Part shown: piece after piece, positions 1-12,153 of the stretch
Layout of the letters: each line of letters begins with the position of its first letter
How positions within the stretch are numbered: the first letter of the stretch is position 1
Origin: Capitulum mitella
Taxonomy: Eukaryota > Arthropoda > Thecostraca > Pollicipedomorpha > Pollicipedidae
Assembly: GCA_030062745.1 (NCBI GenBank)
Contig: CP099839.1
Coordinates: 36,489,293-36,553,292 of the forward strand
Direction of reading: 5' to 3'
DNA length: 64,000 nucleotides
Program-made: the position numbers and the translations under genes
Notes under the pieces: model-generated
What the model saw: only the letters and a program-made list of their open reading frames with translations
The model's database searches: none
Told to the model about the DNA's origin: nothing

Positions 1-49
1 ACATATCTGCCGGAATACCATAATGTCTTCGTGCAATCAGACTTGTGCT

Positions 50-250
50 TGATTCCACTTTGAGAGAACTGATTTCCCGACTCATGGCTTGCTGATTCGA
101 TTCTAATTCCGACTCAGCGCGGTTTTCAGAAACTGAATCAACTTCGATTCAGACTCAAAATGAAATGAGTCGAATCGAAAAATGGAATCAATTCCGAATC
201 TGACTCTGGCCAGAACGAAATCGACTCCGGAGTCTATTCTGATTCCGGGC
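50..250. repeat. GATTC/GACTC-rich low-complexity tract
   Basis: Repeated GATTC, GACTC, GAATC and GAGTC pentamers on both strands, partly palindromic. No gene. Confidence 0.6.
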
Positions 251-900
251 AAATCTGTGTGGGATTATTAGCGAGCGAGACTAGAATCTAGGCAACGTTA
301 AAACATTACTGTTCTGACAACGTAACATCAGTGCCATCTGAGTGGCACGGCCGTGACATTACACCGGTAGTTTCTTTATGATAAGCACCTGCATCACGCC
401 GACAGCGTGATGCAATTTTTTTTTTCAGAGACACCTCTGACGGCACATCAACAAGAGCGGACGCCTAAAAAAGCGCCTTGTAGGCTGTTAAAAGCAATGG
501 TCGCTAGGAGAACACGCGGACAGCATAGTTTGCTTATTAGCACCAGTGAACTCCAAAAGAGACAACTGTGTCGCCTTGCAACAGCACCAAACCCGTAAGC
601 TGTCTGGATATGGCGGGTAACACCAATGCGCCGTGGGCTGAATAGCGGTGCCGGTCCCCGCGGCCACCCTCCGATGCATCATCGCTGACAGCCGACCCGC
701 CTCTACCCCACCCCCACCCGCCGTACCATTCATTTCTGATCTCGGAGAGGACTTGGTCTCACTGCCAGGCCGGGAGACCCGTCACCAGATTCGGTGGCTC
801 CAGTCCAGGCGCGGCTCACCTTCAGGGCGGCTCCATGTCCGGCGCCGACCGCAGCGCCCGGAGCCGATATCGCCGAGCCCGTGGTTTGATCACCGCGTCC
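251..900. other. no gene seen
   Basis: Mixed-composition sequence that grows GC-rich from about 640 towards the 41-bp repeat. I see no splice-supported exon, RNA gene or transposon end. Confidence 0.4.
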
Positions 901-1195
901 GCTGGTTCCATCCCTTCTGCCGCGGCTGTCTGCCACGTTCGCTGGTTCCGTCCCTTCTGCCGCGGCTCTGTCTGCCGGGCCGCTGGTTCCGTCCCTTCTG
1001 CCGCGGCTCTGTCTGCCGGGCCGCTGGTTCCGTCCCTTCTGCCGCGGCTCTTTCTGCCGGGCCGCTGGTTCCGTCCCTTCTGCCGCGGCTCTTTCTGCCG
1101 GGCCGCTGGTTCCGTCCCTTCTGCCGCGGCTCTGTCTGCCGGGCCGCTGGTTCCGTCCCTTCTGCCGCGGCTCTATCTGCCGGGCCGCTGGTTCT
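901..1195 (+). repeat. 41-bp tandem repeat, about 7 copies
   Basis: Units begin CTGGTTCCGTCCCTTCTGCC at 902, 942, 983, 1024, 1065, 1106 and 1147. The first is 40 bp, the rest 41 bp and nearly identical. Because 41 is not a multiple of three and the unit lacks stops, spurious frames run through it on both strands. Confidence 0.92.
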
Positions 1196-4100
1196 TCTCC
1201 GCCTGTGACGCCGTCCGCGTCCTATGATTAGCCCCGGCAGCAGCTGAAAGCGTTCTGCCATGCATTTTCGGTGCAGCCACAGACCAGGACTGTGACAGTG
1301 GGAAGGGGCAGGAGGTTTCCTCGGGCGCGACCTATTGATCCACCAGGGCGCTCGCGATACTTTGAATCCGGGATCGAGTGTCATGGTAGCCAGCCGCTGC
1401 CCGTGCTTCACTTGCTCCCCAGAGACGATGCCTTGTTTCCGCTGCATAAAGCATCAGGTCGTCACAAGAAAAGGAACTAATTCACCCGAAATAATTCATT
1501 TTGTTATTCCAGGAAGGTGATGAATCGATCTCTGCGCACAGTTACGCTCACTAGGAATGGACAGTCTTCTGCGGTTTGACGCGACATAAACGTGCTCGTT
1601 CGTGCATGTCTGCTGGTAGGCAAACTGCAGTAATCAGGTCACATCGCGCGGCCGTCAAGAATGGCCCCAGCGTCAGCGTTGTCGGCTGATTAAAATCAGA
1701 CACCGAGCTAGAGCAATCGCAACGTGAGATAGCTCGTTAATACCACTGGCGGGGAGGTTCGAACTAACCGGTCGCCAGCTCAGTCATAATCGCCGGTCCG
1801 GACTGGGGTACGGTGCCCTCCGTGCTGCGTCCGGTGTCCTGGTCCCCGCCATGACCCAGCAACGGCGGCGGATCAGGGGAGGGGGAGCGGCACGGGCGTG
1901 CGAAAACACGCGCCTCGTGCGTGTCGCAACGGCCGGAGTGAGCCGTGTCGTGGTCAGGCCGTTTGCCGGGCGCAGCGCGGCGATTCATGCTCTCCCACGC
2001 CTCGTGGACGCACTCTGTCGGCCTCGACTGGCCGGCCAGCTCGGGCCAGCACTGGCCGGCCAGCACAGAAGTGGGCGCCCACCTCCTGTAACAGGCCGCC
2101 AGTGTTTGGCCGGGAGAGAATGACCTGGTGCCCCCCGGGGCCACGGAGCCCAATCGTACCCCCACAGCCCACAAAGCCTGGACTGGGAGACGAGGAGACC
2201 GGCCGGCTGGCCGGCGGCGGCGCGGCGGCGCGGCGGTTCCGTCCGATGCCCAGTGGTGGATGGATGATGAATGGATGGCTGATGAGACGCTGATGGGAGC
2301 CACGGCCGCACCTGCAGTACCAGATGCTGGTTTGGTCCGGCGGTAATCATACGGTTGGAACGGTACCGGATCAGTTTGTACGTGATCGATTCATGGACCC
2401 CGCAAGTCACATTCATCCTGACGATGTCTGACTCGCAGGACCGAAGATCTATGATATAACTGGTGCAATAGCTTGGCCAAACATGAGGCACCCCATGGTG
2501 GCTGAAAACCATAAATCGAACCAAACGCGGATGAAATCAAAGGAGCTTCTTGGGATCAATTTGGAAATGTCAGTTCCAGAAAAAAAAACAAATGCAATAA
2601 GTCCAAAAGTCTGCCGATATTAGCCTTCAAGAGATCGATTCCTTCGTATCACTGTTTTTCTTTTTTGACGTCACGATTATTACTGATAACACTGACAGGT
2701 GCGCACTGAAGGGATGACCCAAGGCCTTTCACCGGCCGTCTCCAAATCTCCAGATCTCAGATCTCTGCGTGGCCATTGAATGCTACAATTTACTGCAACA
2801 TCAGCCGGTTTACATCAGCCTCATAGATGCAGGATCATGTGGCCATGGCTGGGGACTTCCGGAAATTATTGGGGGCTCCGCACAGGATTTCAGACTGTTT
2901 CTAGTAGGCTTAATGTTAAAATCTCTGAACATAGGAGGGTCCGAACCCTCATCCCCCCTCGGGTCGCCAACCTTGCAACGCCGGCCAGGCCAGCTAGCGA
3001 ACGGCTGCTTTAAGAACCGCACGCTTCACTTTATTACTCACATACGTCTGGGTCCTTCTGAGGTTAAAGAAATTCCATAGAAGCATCTGATGAAATACTT
3101 ATCAGTAGATACCGCATGATGTACTGATGACTACTCCTTCAGATGCTTAGAGGGAGACGCCACAGATTTTTCGCATAATCTGCGTCAGTCAGGGAATGCT
3201 AACAACGCCATGTGAGCGCAGGAAGCTTCGGCTGTTACCCAACTGAGGGCGCACAATGGTTTGGCGAGTGGGGAGATTGGCGGTAAGTGACGACCGCCGG
3301 CGAGCCTCGATGGTACAGCATTGTTCGGCGCTCGCCGTGAATCCCGACCTGGAAATCATGACAATACACTGGCTCCTGATGTCAGTCGACCCCAGGCTTT
3401 GGCCTGTAGCGGACCGCCGATGTGAAAACACCGAACTGACGAGCCTCCGGTAAAACGGAAATGGTGCAAGCCTGAGAAATGAGGTTATGGCGAAAGTAGC
3501 TCGTTCAAATGCCCAGTAATGAAGTGCTGCCTTGGCCGAGGTCGTTGGTGCTTTGGTCTCTACTGCTAAGTCAGCGATGTTCAAACTGCTAGTAATTGCT
3601 CTGATGGGACGAGGCTGCAAAGGAAAGCAGAATGTTGGCTATGCCAACATATTCGTTCGCAGGCAAACGAAGGTAGATTCATTTCGCGTAAAGGATTGTT
3701 CCTTTCTCACTCACGTTTACAGTTCTGAAGATAAAAGACTAGCGCTGAGAAAGCAATCGCCCAGGTAAATCTGCGTGAGTCTGCGCTGCCAGTCAGAGCA
3801 GGAGGGACGAGGGCACTAGTCGTGCGTGCCATAGCACCCGTTCGAGTTGACACGAGATAACTTGGTCCTCTTTGCAACAAGTAACTGCCTTCAAGTAGCG
3901 ACAGTGAAAACTGACCGGCTCTGACTAGAAACAATGCCGAAAAACTGAAGCCGGAACAAGGATCCCCTCATATGTCCAAATGAACGTCCTATTTTTCGTC
4001 CAGCGGAGCAATATCAAAACAATGAGATTGGGTGCATGACTGTTAGTAGTTTACTTAGAAGCTTGATTGCATATCATGTCCCAACTATCAAATTGAGCAA

Positions 4101-4744
4101 GCTGTTTTTATCTCGAAATACGTAACCACAGCATGATAAGAAAAACGGTGTTCTGATTTTTAGGTAGTGCTTAAACTATGCACGTGCAATGCATAGCATG
4201 ATGGCAATCCTTGTTTTTGGTTACACTACATATGCTGATGATCTAGAACCAAAGACTGGTTTAATTTTTTAATGACATTGCGTAGCCCACAGATAACCAC
4301 ATAACCGAAGGTTTGGATCGTCGTTTGCCGTTCTGCGTGTTCTCCGGAACACCATTAGCAGCATGATCTCGGGAACCAATTTTAACACCAAGTAAACAAA
4401 TTATTGGCTATCACGAGCTGGTGTGAAAATTTGTGAGCGCAAGTGAAGAACAGTAGTACCCAGTCACTGGAAGCCTGGCGTTCCTATGTGTCTCGAGTTT
4501 TGAGGTGTGTTTGGACCAAAGCCCCAGGAGCCTTGAGATCCCGACACGTCGGTTAAAAAGAGCTCAAGCGGCTATCCAGTACCCACAATGGCTGCCATGC
4601 AGTAAACAAACATCTCACGGTCGTTACCGCTCCACAGAACGTAGGAACTGGCGGGCTCACGGGCAGCAAAGCGTTGCCCGTGTTTGTCAGAAACCGTGAA
4701 CGGCGCGTCATGACGCCGGGATACCACTTAGCGGCGTGATAACT
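1196..4744. other. no gene seen; GC-rich palindromic patch and one unassigned frame
   Basis: A GC-rich patch at 1990-2240 has repeated CTGGCCGGCCAG palindromes. A 143-codon minus-strand frame at 3189-3620 lacks recognisable motifs and has balanced codon use, so it may be a decayed transposon remnant or chance. The rest is featureless. Confidence 0.4.
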
Positions 4745-5115
4745 TCCATAGATCACCGGCGGCGGGCGGCCAATGGCGGCCGGGCGGCGCGCCGCCGCCG
4801 GCCGCTGCGCCCGAGATTGCCTGGGCCGGCGCCGCCGCTGCCGATGTATTTATGACTGACAGAGTTTACCGCGCGCCGGCACCATAACCGGACTGCGGCG
4901 GGGCCGGCTCGGCTGTTTACCCCCTCCCAGCGTGGCGACCGGACCGGCCTGATTCGGACACGGCGCCGAGGCGCAGGGGAGGCCGCCGCCACAGGGACCG
5001 GACAATCCAGGAACGTCTGAGGAGCCACTCCTTGACAGCTCCGGCACGTCTGGACAACTGCAGACGACTCGTGTTCATTAGAAACATGGGCGGCGCCGCC
5101 GTGGGGTACGTGGGG
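4745..5115. other. CpG-rich block without an identified gene
   Basis: CG-dense, with ggccaatggcgg at about 4767 and a TATA-like ATGTATTTATGAC at 4844. Open frames overlap on the minus strand but none is recognisable. It could be a promoter of a gene whose exons I cannot see. Confidence 0.3.
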
Positions 5116-7283
5116 CACCCGTGAACACCCGTGAACAGTCATTTGAATATGTGTTCCTGCTTATTCCCAGGAACCAACAGTGATCGTAACTCGTAAGGTG
5201 AAATATTGAGGTGGAGCATACGATTGTTCTTAAATTTTTGGGATGAGAAGAAAACCGGTAAGTTTTTTGTATATGAAACTGTTTTGGAAGCCTCGCCATT
5301 TTAACGAAACTGGCTGGTGCGAGAACATTACCAGCCCGACTTCGAGAGAGATATGAAATCCGGTGCATGCTATAGCAAAATTTTATGACGTCATTCTGCT
5401 CGTGAAATTCATCTTGGGATATACTGTGACAAAGTTTGCTTGCACTGTTTGCTTGCAATGCAAAGTTTGCAAAGTTTGCTTGCAATGAGATCATGGAAAT
5501 TTGGCTGTTTCTGGTCGGAGGAGGCAAATTTCGAAATTTGCGAGGGTATTTAGTGAAGAGAAGGCCGTTTGTTTTGTTATGTAAAACGTAATTTTTTGGG
5601 CAAGATTATTGCAAATTTTGCATTCACTTCGGCCAGGTAAGCAGCAAGGTTTTCATTGTAAAGCTTGTAAATCGTGAAATGAAGTGATCCAAATGCTGGG
5701 GAACCTTGCTTTGAGGAAAGGGGTCTCCTTTTAAGAGTTCATCGTCTGGGCTGCGCCTCTGACAGTACTACATAGTCAAAAATTCGCGGAGCTGCCCTTG
5801 ATTATACAATATATTAGCGACAGCAACCAGTCCAATGCATTCATCCTCTGAAGCAAAACTCAGTACACTCTGACGTGTATGCAGGCACGGTCACGTCATG
5901 CAGGGGTGACTGTGAAAGCTTAGTTTCTCCAACACAGTGAAGTAATTAAAGGCTTAACAGGGTACTCGCGTATGATAGTCATGTCGGTGATCTTGAATGA
6001 TGCGATTATTGTCATCGTTATTAAAAAGAGTCTTCTCATTATGCCGGGTAGCCGGCTCGCAAGATAATAGCCCTGGATAGAATGAGGAGATGTTCTGTGA
6101 CAAAGGGCTGCCCGGCACGACAGATACACAAGACTTCAGCTGAAGAGAAACGGAACACTCGTACGTCCACCAACGGAGATGGCGATGGCATAGTCGTGAA
6201 GCACAGTCAGCAGATAAGTGATAGCCATCACTAAGAATATTAGCAAGAAGTAATTAAGGATGTTAAAAGAAGTCTCGCATATACAATGCTGACTGGCATG
6301 TTAATACCGCTAAAGCTAAATGGCATGACTTTTCCATCGTAACACACATCCCTACGGGCATATTTTTGTGGAGATTTCTGGACCATAAACAAATGAAATG
6401 AAACCCACTGTATGCATCATGGCTCAGAGTATTCTGGTTATCGCACAGTCGAATGAGGAATAAAACTGTTCATGCGGCCATTTATCGGTCAGAAGTGCAG
6501 CATGCAGCAATATGGTCTCTGGGAACCTAGGTCGCCGGCCATTCTTTACTGGCGCCAGAAGGTGTAAGTTTTTCGAGCATTTACTGCCACGATAGTCTTT
6601 GGATACGCAACTTCTAGGCATTTACTCGTCCCTTTTATCGCATGTCCATTCAGTTTTTCCGACATTTATTGTCGAGGTGTCCGTTCAAACGTATAAACCG
6701 TATCACGGCTACGGCATGGTTGTTTTTCAGGCGAACGTGGAGTTTACCAGGTGCATAAGGAAAATCCTACGACGTTAATAAACCTTGGTGTTTCTCCTCC
6801 TTGCTTCACTCAAGGTCTGTCGTTTTTTGTGCCTGTGCTTTGGTCAGCACCAGGACCAGCGCAAGAGCTAAGACATTGGTTAAAACTGATGATCATACAT
6901 AACTTTGTTTATGACTAACTTTTGCGTTTGCATCTTTTTCCGCTTTATTTAGATAATGGTACTCCTTTCTTGCGACGGAGAACTGACGTTGTTCACGTGA
7001 GCAGTACCTCAGTTCGTGCTGGAAAAACTAGTCAGTTTAACGTCCTGCCGAATTGCTTAACGATCTTTTTCGCCCTTCGTAAACGGGCAAAGCAGGAGAC
7101 CTCGTCCCATAATGCATCTCGGTTTTACATTTGTTTCGTTCCACAAACCAATTGGGCCGCCGCTGCGTGATGAGCTGCGCACGGTGCGCTGCGAGGGTCC
7201 GACTGGCTCCGAGCCCGATCCATCACCTCTGCGGGCGTCATCGACAGCCACAGACGGCCGGCTCGTGGGAACGCCCTCTAGCC
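5116..7283. other. no gene seen
   Basis: AT-richer unique-looking sequence with a few GCAAAGTTTGCTTG short tandem units at 5425-5485. No supported exon. Confidence 0.4.
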
Positions 7284-8447
7284 GCCGCCGACGCCGCTCT
7301 CCGGCCGCAACTGACGCCGCTCTCCTAAAACTACTGACGCCGCTATCTGGCTGCCACTGACGCCGCTCTCCGGCTGCCACTGACGCCGCTCTCCTAAAAC
7401 TACTGACGCCTCTGTCCGGCTGCCACTGACGCCGCTCTCCGGCTGCCACTGACGCCGCTCTCCTAAAACTACTGACGCCACTGTCCGGCTGCCACTGACG
7501 CCGCTCTCCGGCTGCCACTGAACTACTGACGCCGCTCTCCGGCTGCCACTGACGCCGCTCTCCTAAAACTACTGACGCCACTGTCCGGCTGCCACTGACG
7601 CCGCTCTCCGGCTGCCACTGACGCCGCTCTCCTAAAACTACTGACGCCGCTCTCCGGCTGCCACTGACGCCGCTCTCCGGCTGCCACTGACGCCGCTCTC
7701 CTAAAACTACTGACGCCGCTCTCCGGCTGCCACTGACGCCGCTCTCCGGCTGCCACTGACGCCGCTCTCCGGCTGCCACTGACGCCGCTCTCCTAAAACT
7801 ACTGACGCCACTGTCCGGCTGCCACTGACGCCGCTCTCCGGCTGCCACTGACGCCGCTCTCCTAAAACTACTGACGCCGCTCTTCGGCTGCCACTGACGC
7901 CGCTCTCCGGCTGCCACTGACGCCGCTCTCCTAAAACTACTGACGCCACTGTCCGGCTGCCACTGACGCCGCTCTCCAGCCGCCACTGACGCCGCTATCC
8001 GGCTGCCACTGACGCCGCTCTCCGGCTGCCACTGACGCCACTCTCCAGCCGCCACTGACGCCGCTATCCGGCTGCCACTGACGCCGCTCTCCTAAAACTA
8101 CTGACGCCACTGTCCGGCTGCCACTGACGCCACTCTCCAGCCGCCACTGACGCCGCTATCCGGCTGCCACTGACGCCGCTCTCCAGCCGCCACTGACGCC
8201 GCTATCCGGCTGCCACTGACGCCGCTATCCGGCTGCCACTGACGCCGCTCTCCGGCTGCCACTGACGCCGCTCTCCTAAAACTACTGACGCCGCTCTCCA
8301 GCCGCCACTGACGCCGCTATCCGGCCGCCACTGACGCCGCTCTCCGGCTGCCACTCACGCCGCTCTCCTAAAACTACTGACGCCACTGTCCGGCTGCCAC
8401 TGACGCCGCTCTCCGGCTGCCACTGACGCCGCTCTCCAGCCAGAGCA
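7284..8447 (+). repeat. 23-bp tandem array, about 50 copies, with 69-bp higher order
   Basis: The core CTGACGCCGCTCTCC is followed by one of three 8-bp tails: CGGCTGCC(A), TAAAACTA or AGCCGCC(A). A second core variant reads CTGACGCCACTGTCC. From about 7380 to 7960 the tails alternate in threes (one TAAAACTA, two CGGCTGCC), making a 69-bp higher-order unit. From about 7970 to 8240 the AGCCGCC tail dominates. A 332-codon minus-strand frame across the array is a repeat artefact. Confidence 0.93.
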
Positions 8448-10259
8448 GTCACTTGGAGGATTAGCGTGTTGCCAGATCCGAACTGTAAGGGGAATTAGCG
8501 ACCCATCGTTCAGCATAGCTTGCGTCAAAATGTTGATACCTCCTCAGATTTCAGCCACGTTCTGTTTCATTTTAAGTAATACATACAACGCATGACATAT
8601 AATTTGTAATATGTATGAAAGATACATAAACGAACATATATAAACGGTCTAAATAGATTTGATATTGTTTTTAAAATTTTGCGCGTTTTGTAGTGCTGTT
8701 AAAAGTGGCGCTGATGAAATGCACATTGCTGGCGAAAATTTAAGTCCACCGCGGTCTGTGTGCCCCTGAGAAAACTTAACAGCGAACCATGTCCGACGGA
8801 AAAGGAAACTAAAGGATGTATCGGCCCCTTTTATTTTTTGGGATCTTTGGGGTTTTACATCGAACTTGACCAGTGCATTCCGTCCACTCCGTACCCCTGA
8901 ATCTGCTCGGGAGCTGCTGGTTCTCTGTGCGGCCGATGCCATCCGTGGAGGTGTCACCACCTGGCTGATCAGTGCTGGGACAACGCTGCCATCCCCGGCG
9001 CCGAGATTCACGGACCGTCCGGCGCAGAACTGTCACCGCGCGCGCCGATCAGTTCTGACGCTCATTACCAGCGCCCCGGGCGGGGGGGGGGGGGCGCCGG
9101 CAGGAGGCGACCGTGACCGGTGTCCCAATTTTAACAGGTGCTGCCACTGCTACTGCCCCGTCACGGTAAACACTTCGTGAAGAGGGTGAAAAGCAAGGTT
9201 CCTGAGGAGTATGTTACAATAATGGAATTAAGCTCAGATCGGCATGCAGGCACGGCAGGCCGGACGTTATCTAAAAACGCGTTTTTCGGTGCCGCTCATA
9301 AGCGTGAGGAAGTGTGATAATTAACGGAGCTCCTGCTCTGGAATTCGAAAGCAATGCGATGGTTTTTGTTGCTGTTGAAGTTCTTAAACCTGTTCTGTAA
9401 AACAGTTTGTGGCAAAAATTTTCATTTCGTAATCTAAAAGACCGGTCTTACGGCAGCTCACCGGCATCTCAAGCGCCACTCAGTCCAGTGATTCCATTGC
9501 ACGGGAATATCGGTAACCGAGCGGCTAAAGAAGAGCAGTCAGGCTGCTTTGTTGTTGATCCTACTCGACGCTGCTGCAAGGGTGAGTTGCCTGCTTTTGA
9601 GCTATTATGACCCATTTACGGCGTACCCACCAAGACCTGGCACTAGCCTGGATAATACCGCAGTCGTTTTACACGTGTCCGAGGACCAAGTTATGAGCAC
9701 CGCTTGTAGCAGGTAGACCTTGGGCTTAATAGGCGCTCCAGTTAGAGCCAGATGTGGTCACGCTGGCTTAGATGGGAAATTAGTCATCAGGAATAAATTT
9801 CCTTGTTAGGACGACTTGTAAAGCGTCGTCAATGGCACATATGTGACGGTAATGTATCTTGTTTTTCGTAAGTCCGGAATGTATTGATTCTAAGTGCTGC
9901 TGCTCACACATATTTCATTCACTGAATTCATATCAATGAAAAACGTTAGTCTTCAAGTATAAAGGCGCATCTTCAAGTGATTTCTAGATAATTTGATTGT
10001 TTAATATGTCATCGACGTTAGACTGTTCGAAAGTACGTTCAAACAAAGTGCAAACGTTATAATTTTCATTTGATTTGCATAATCATTTTCCCGGCATGAT
10101 TAAGGCAAGCAATGCCACATGATAATGACGACTAAGTACTCTTTTTTTCAATTACATTCGTGAGTCAAATTTTGGAAACCGTGTTTAAAGCATCATGACA
10201 TTGAGCTTAAAATGATTTTCATAATTTCAGTTGATTATTCTCTGCAATGTCTTGTCCTG
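8448..10259. other. no gene seen
   Basis: Contains a 14-base G run at about 9080-9094 in a GC-rich patch (8880-9170), otherwise AT-rich sequence. No supported gene or complete transposon. Confidence 0.4.
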
Positions 10260-10772
10260 ACCGCCGTAATATTGGGCACATGCGTGGACATTTTAGGTCA
10301 TAACTCCGTGGCTTCATTTGATATCAAATCGACATTTGAAATATAGGTAGGGAACACCATTCTAATTCGTGTGTATTCCGTTTTTCTCACTTTGAGAGTA
10401 AGTGCCAAAAAACTCTGCACAAAAAAAACTGATTTTACCTTGGCCTGACCTTGTGAAATGATCTCAGCTCAGCAAAAAATGTACGGTTGCCTAGTTATTT
10501 ATATAAACACTCATATGATGTTGTGGGCTATACGGTAAGAAGTATATTTTCCAGCCATTTTTCTTCGACGTTAAACAGTGGTGACCTCAGGTGCTTTCTA
10601 AAAACCTGGCCTGGCTCCGCCCTTGGATGAAAATGAATTGTGGAAATTTGACACCATACGCAGAAACAATAGACTGAACAAGTCACAAGTGTCTTGAAAC
10701 TGTTTTAGCAATCCTGCAAATGGCGAACAAAAACCGGAGGGGAGGTTTCGAGGCCCTTAAACGGGAATAAGG
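10260..10772 (+). mobile_element. partial copy of the same TTAA element
   Basis: Matches the second half of copies A and B: GGACATTTTAGGTCATA at about 10288, CTGACCTTGTGAAATGA, the GGCTCCGCCCTTG segment near 10613, and the right end AAACGGGAATAAGG near 10756. The 5' half is missing or unrecognisable. It stands in opposite orientation to its neighbour at 11.0-12.15 kb. Confidence 0.55.
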
Positions 10773-11006
10773 AGAGCAGCAGTGAGCACGAATTGGAAAA
10801 CTGATTGCAAAAATACCTTCCAGTCCTCAATCAATCCTTTTCAGCTACAAAAACGACATTCCACGTGCATCCCTGAAAAAACGATTACAATTAAGGACTG
10901 CAAATCTTGCAGTCAAATAACGATGATCTAAAACTAAGAGCTGTCTAAAACAACGAAAGACGTAATCCAGCTGTGAAAACGAACTGCCAAGCATAAGCAT
11001 GTTTCT

Positions 11007-12153
11007 TTAACCATATTCCAGTATGGACGGGACTTTAAAAACCCGCCCTCCGATTTTTTGACTGCCATTCCACTGCTTTTTAAGAAGCTTCTTGGAACTT
11101 AGTGACTTCTAACTATCATTTCCTCGTATTATGAAGAATTTTCATGGTTTCGTTCTGGCCAAGAGCAGAGCCAGGCCATGTTTCTGCGAAACATCTTAGG
11201 CCATTTTTGACACAGTTGAGGGTAAAAGAAAAAACGGCTGTCAGAAATAGGGTTTTAAGGTCGAACTTAAAACTTTATAAGTGCGCAAACACACGAAAAC
11301 ATTTTTGTTGTTCTGAGATCACTTAACGAAGTCAGATCAAGGTCAAAGATTAAAATTTGGTTTTGTGTAAACATTTTTGACGTTAATATTCGAAGTGCAA
11401 AATGCAGAACATACATGACTCAGCATCGTGTCCTCTACGTGAGTTTAAAGTTTCAGAATGATATCAGGTCGGGTCACGGACAACGAACTAAAATGTCCGC
11501 GCGCACGCCATATCACGAAGGTAATAAACAGGATTTTTGGAAATATAGCCGATTCAAATGACTGGAAACGTTTCCTAACACTATGAAATAAACTCAGTGT
11601 TATTTCAAGTGGCTCTGAGATCATTTGAGATTGATTGCCAAGGTCAAAGGTTGCAAGCTGACCTGATGACCATGGCAGTTCTTATTTTTTATGTCCCCAG
11701 CGTCGCCTATGCCATCATCATACAAAGATTGTAATGCGATTTGTTCTTTTTAGTATAGCTTTTTTATAACCAGTTTTGAAAGAAGTTCTTCCTCCCATTT
11801 TCCAAATCTTCAAAAGGCCTATGAATTTTCCCAAAATTCCAAACACATGGGTCAGTGGGAAACGTCTCGTAGATATGCTCTGGATTCATGCCTAATGCAT
11901 GAAATCGACCAATAAACAGCGGAGTTACAAGTCAAAAACTACACCTTTTCCAACTTTTTTGACCCTGTTTCTATCCCTTTTAGGAAATTGTTTTTTTTTA
12001 AATAAAAGCATCGTTAACGTCGTGGCAAACTTATTGCCGTTTGCTGCGATGAAACCTGACGGGTAGTTCTCGAGATCTTAGGGGAGCCGAATAAGCCCCC
12101 CCCCTCCATTTGGGAATGCGGCCTAGCGTTATGGGAGTGGTAATAGGGCTAAG
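11007..12153 (-). mobile_element. old inverted copy of the same TTAA element
   Basis: Reverse-complement landmarks of copies A and B appear in order: the end motif TTAACCATATTCC at 11007, the AGCCAGG segment at 11167, ATATCAGGTCGGGTCACGGA at 11461, TTCTCGAGATCT at 12067, and an eroded AATAGGGCTAA at 12143-12153. Divergence is high, so this is an ancient insertion. The edges are approximate. Confidence 0.65.

Noticed and set aside
3189-3620. 143-codon minus-strand frame as a gene
   Set aside because: No recognisable motif, no splice or promoter support, and an overlapping open frame on the plus strand. Kept only as a note.
7057-8055. 332-codon minus-strand frame across the 23-bp array
   Set aside because: The frame is open only because the repeat unit lacks stops in all three registers. 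The protein is a repetition of the DNA unit with no independent motif.
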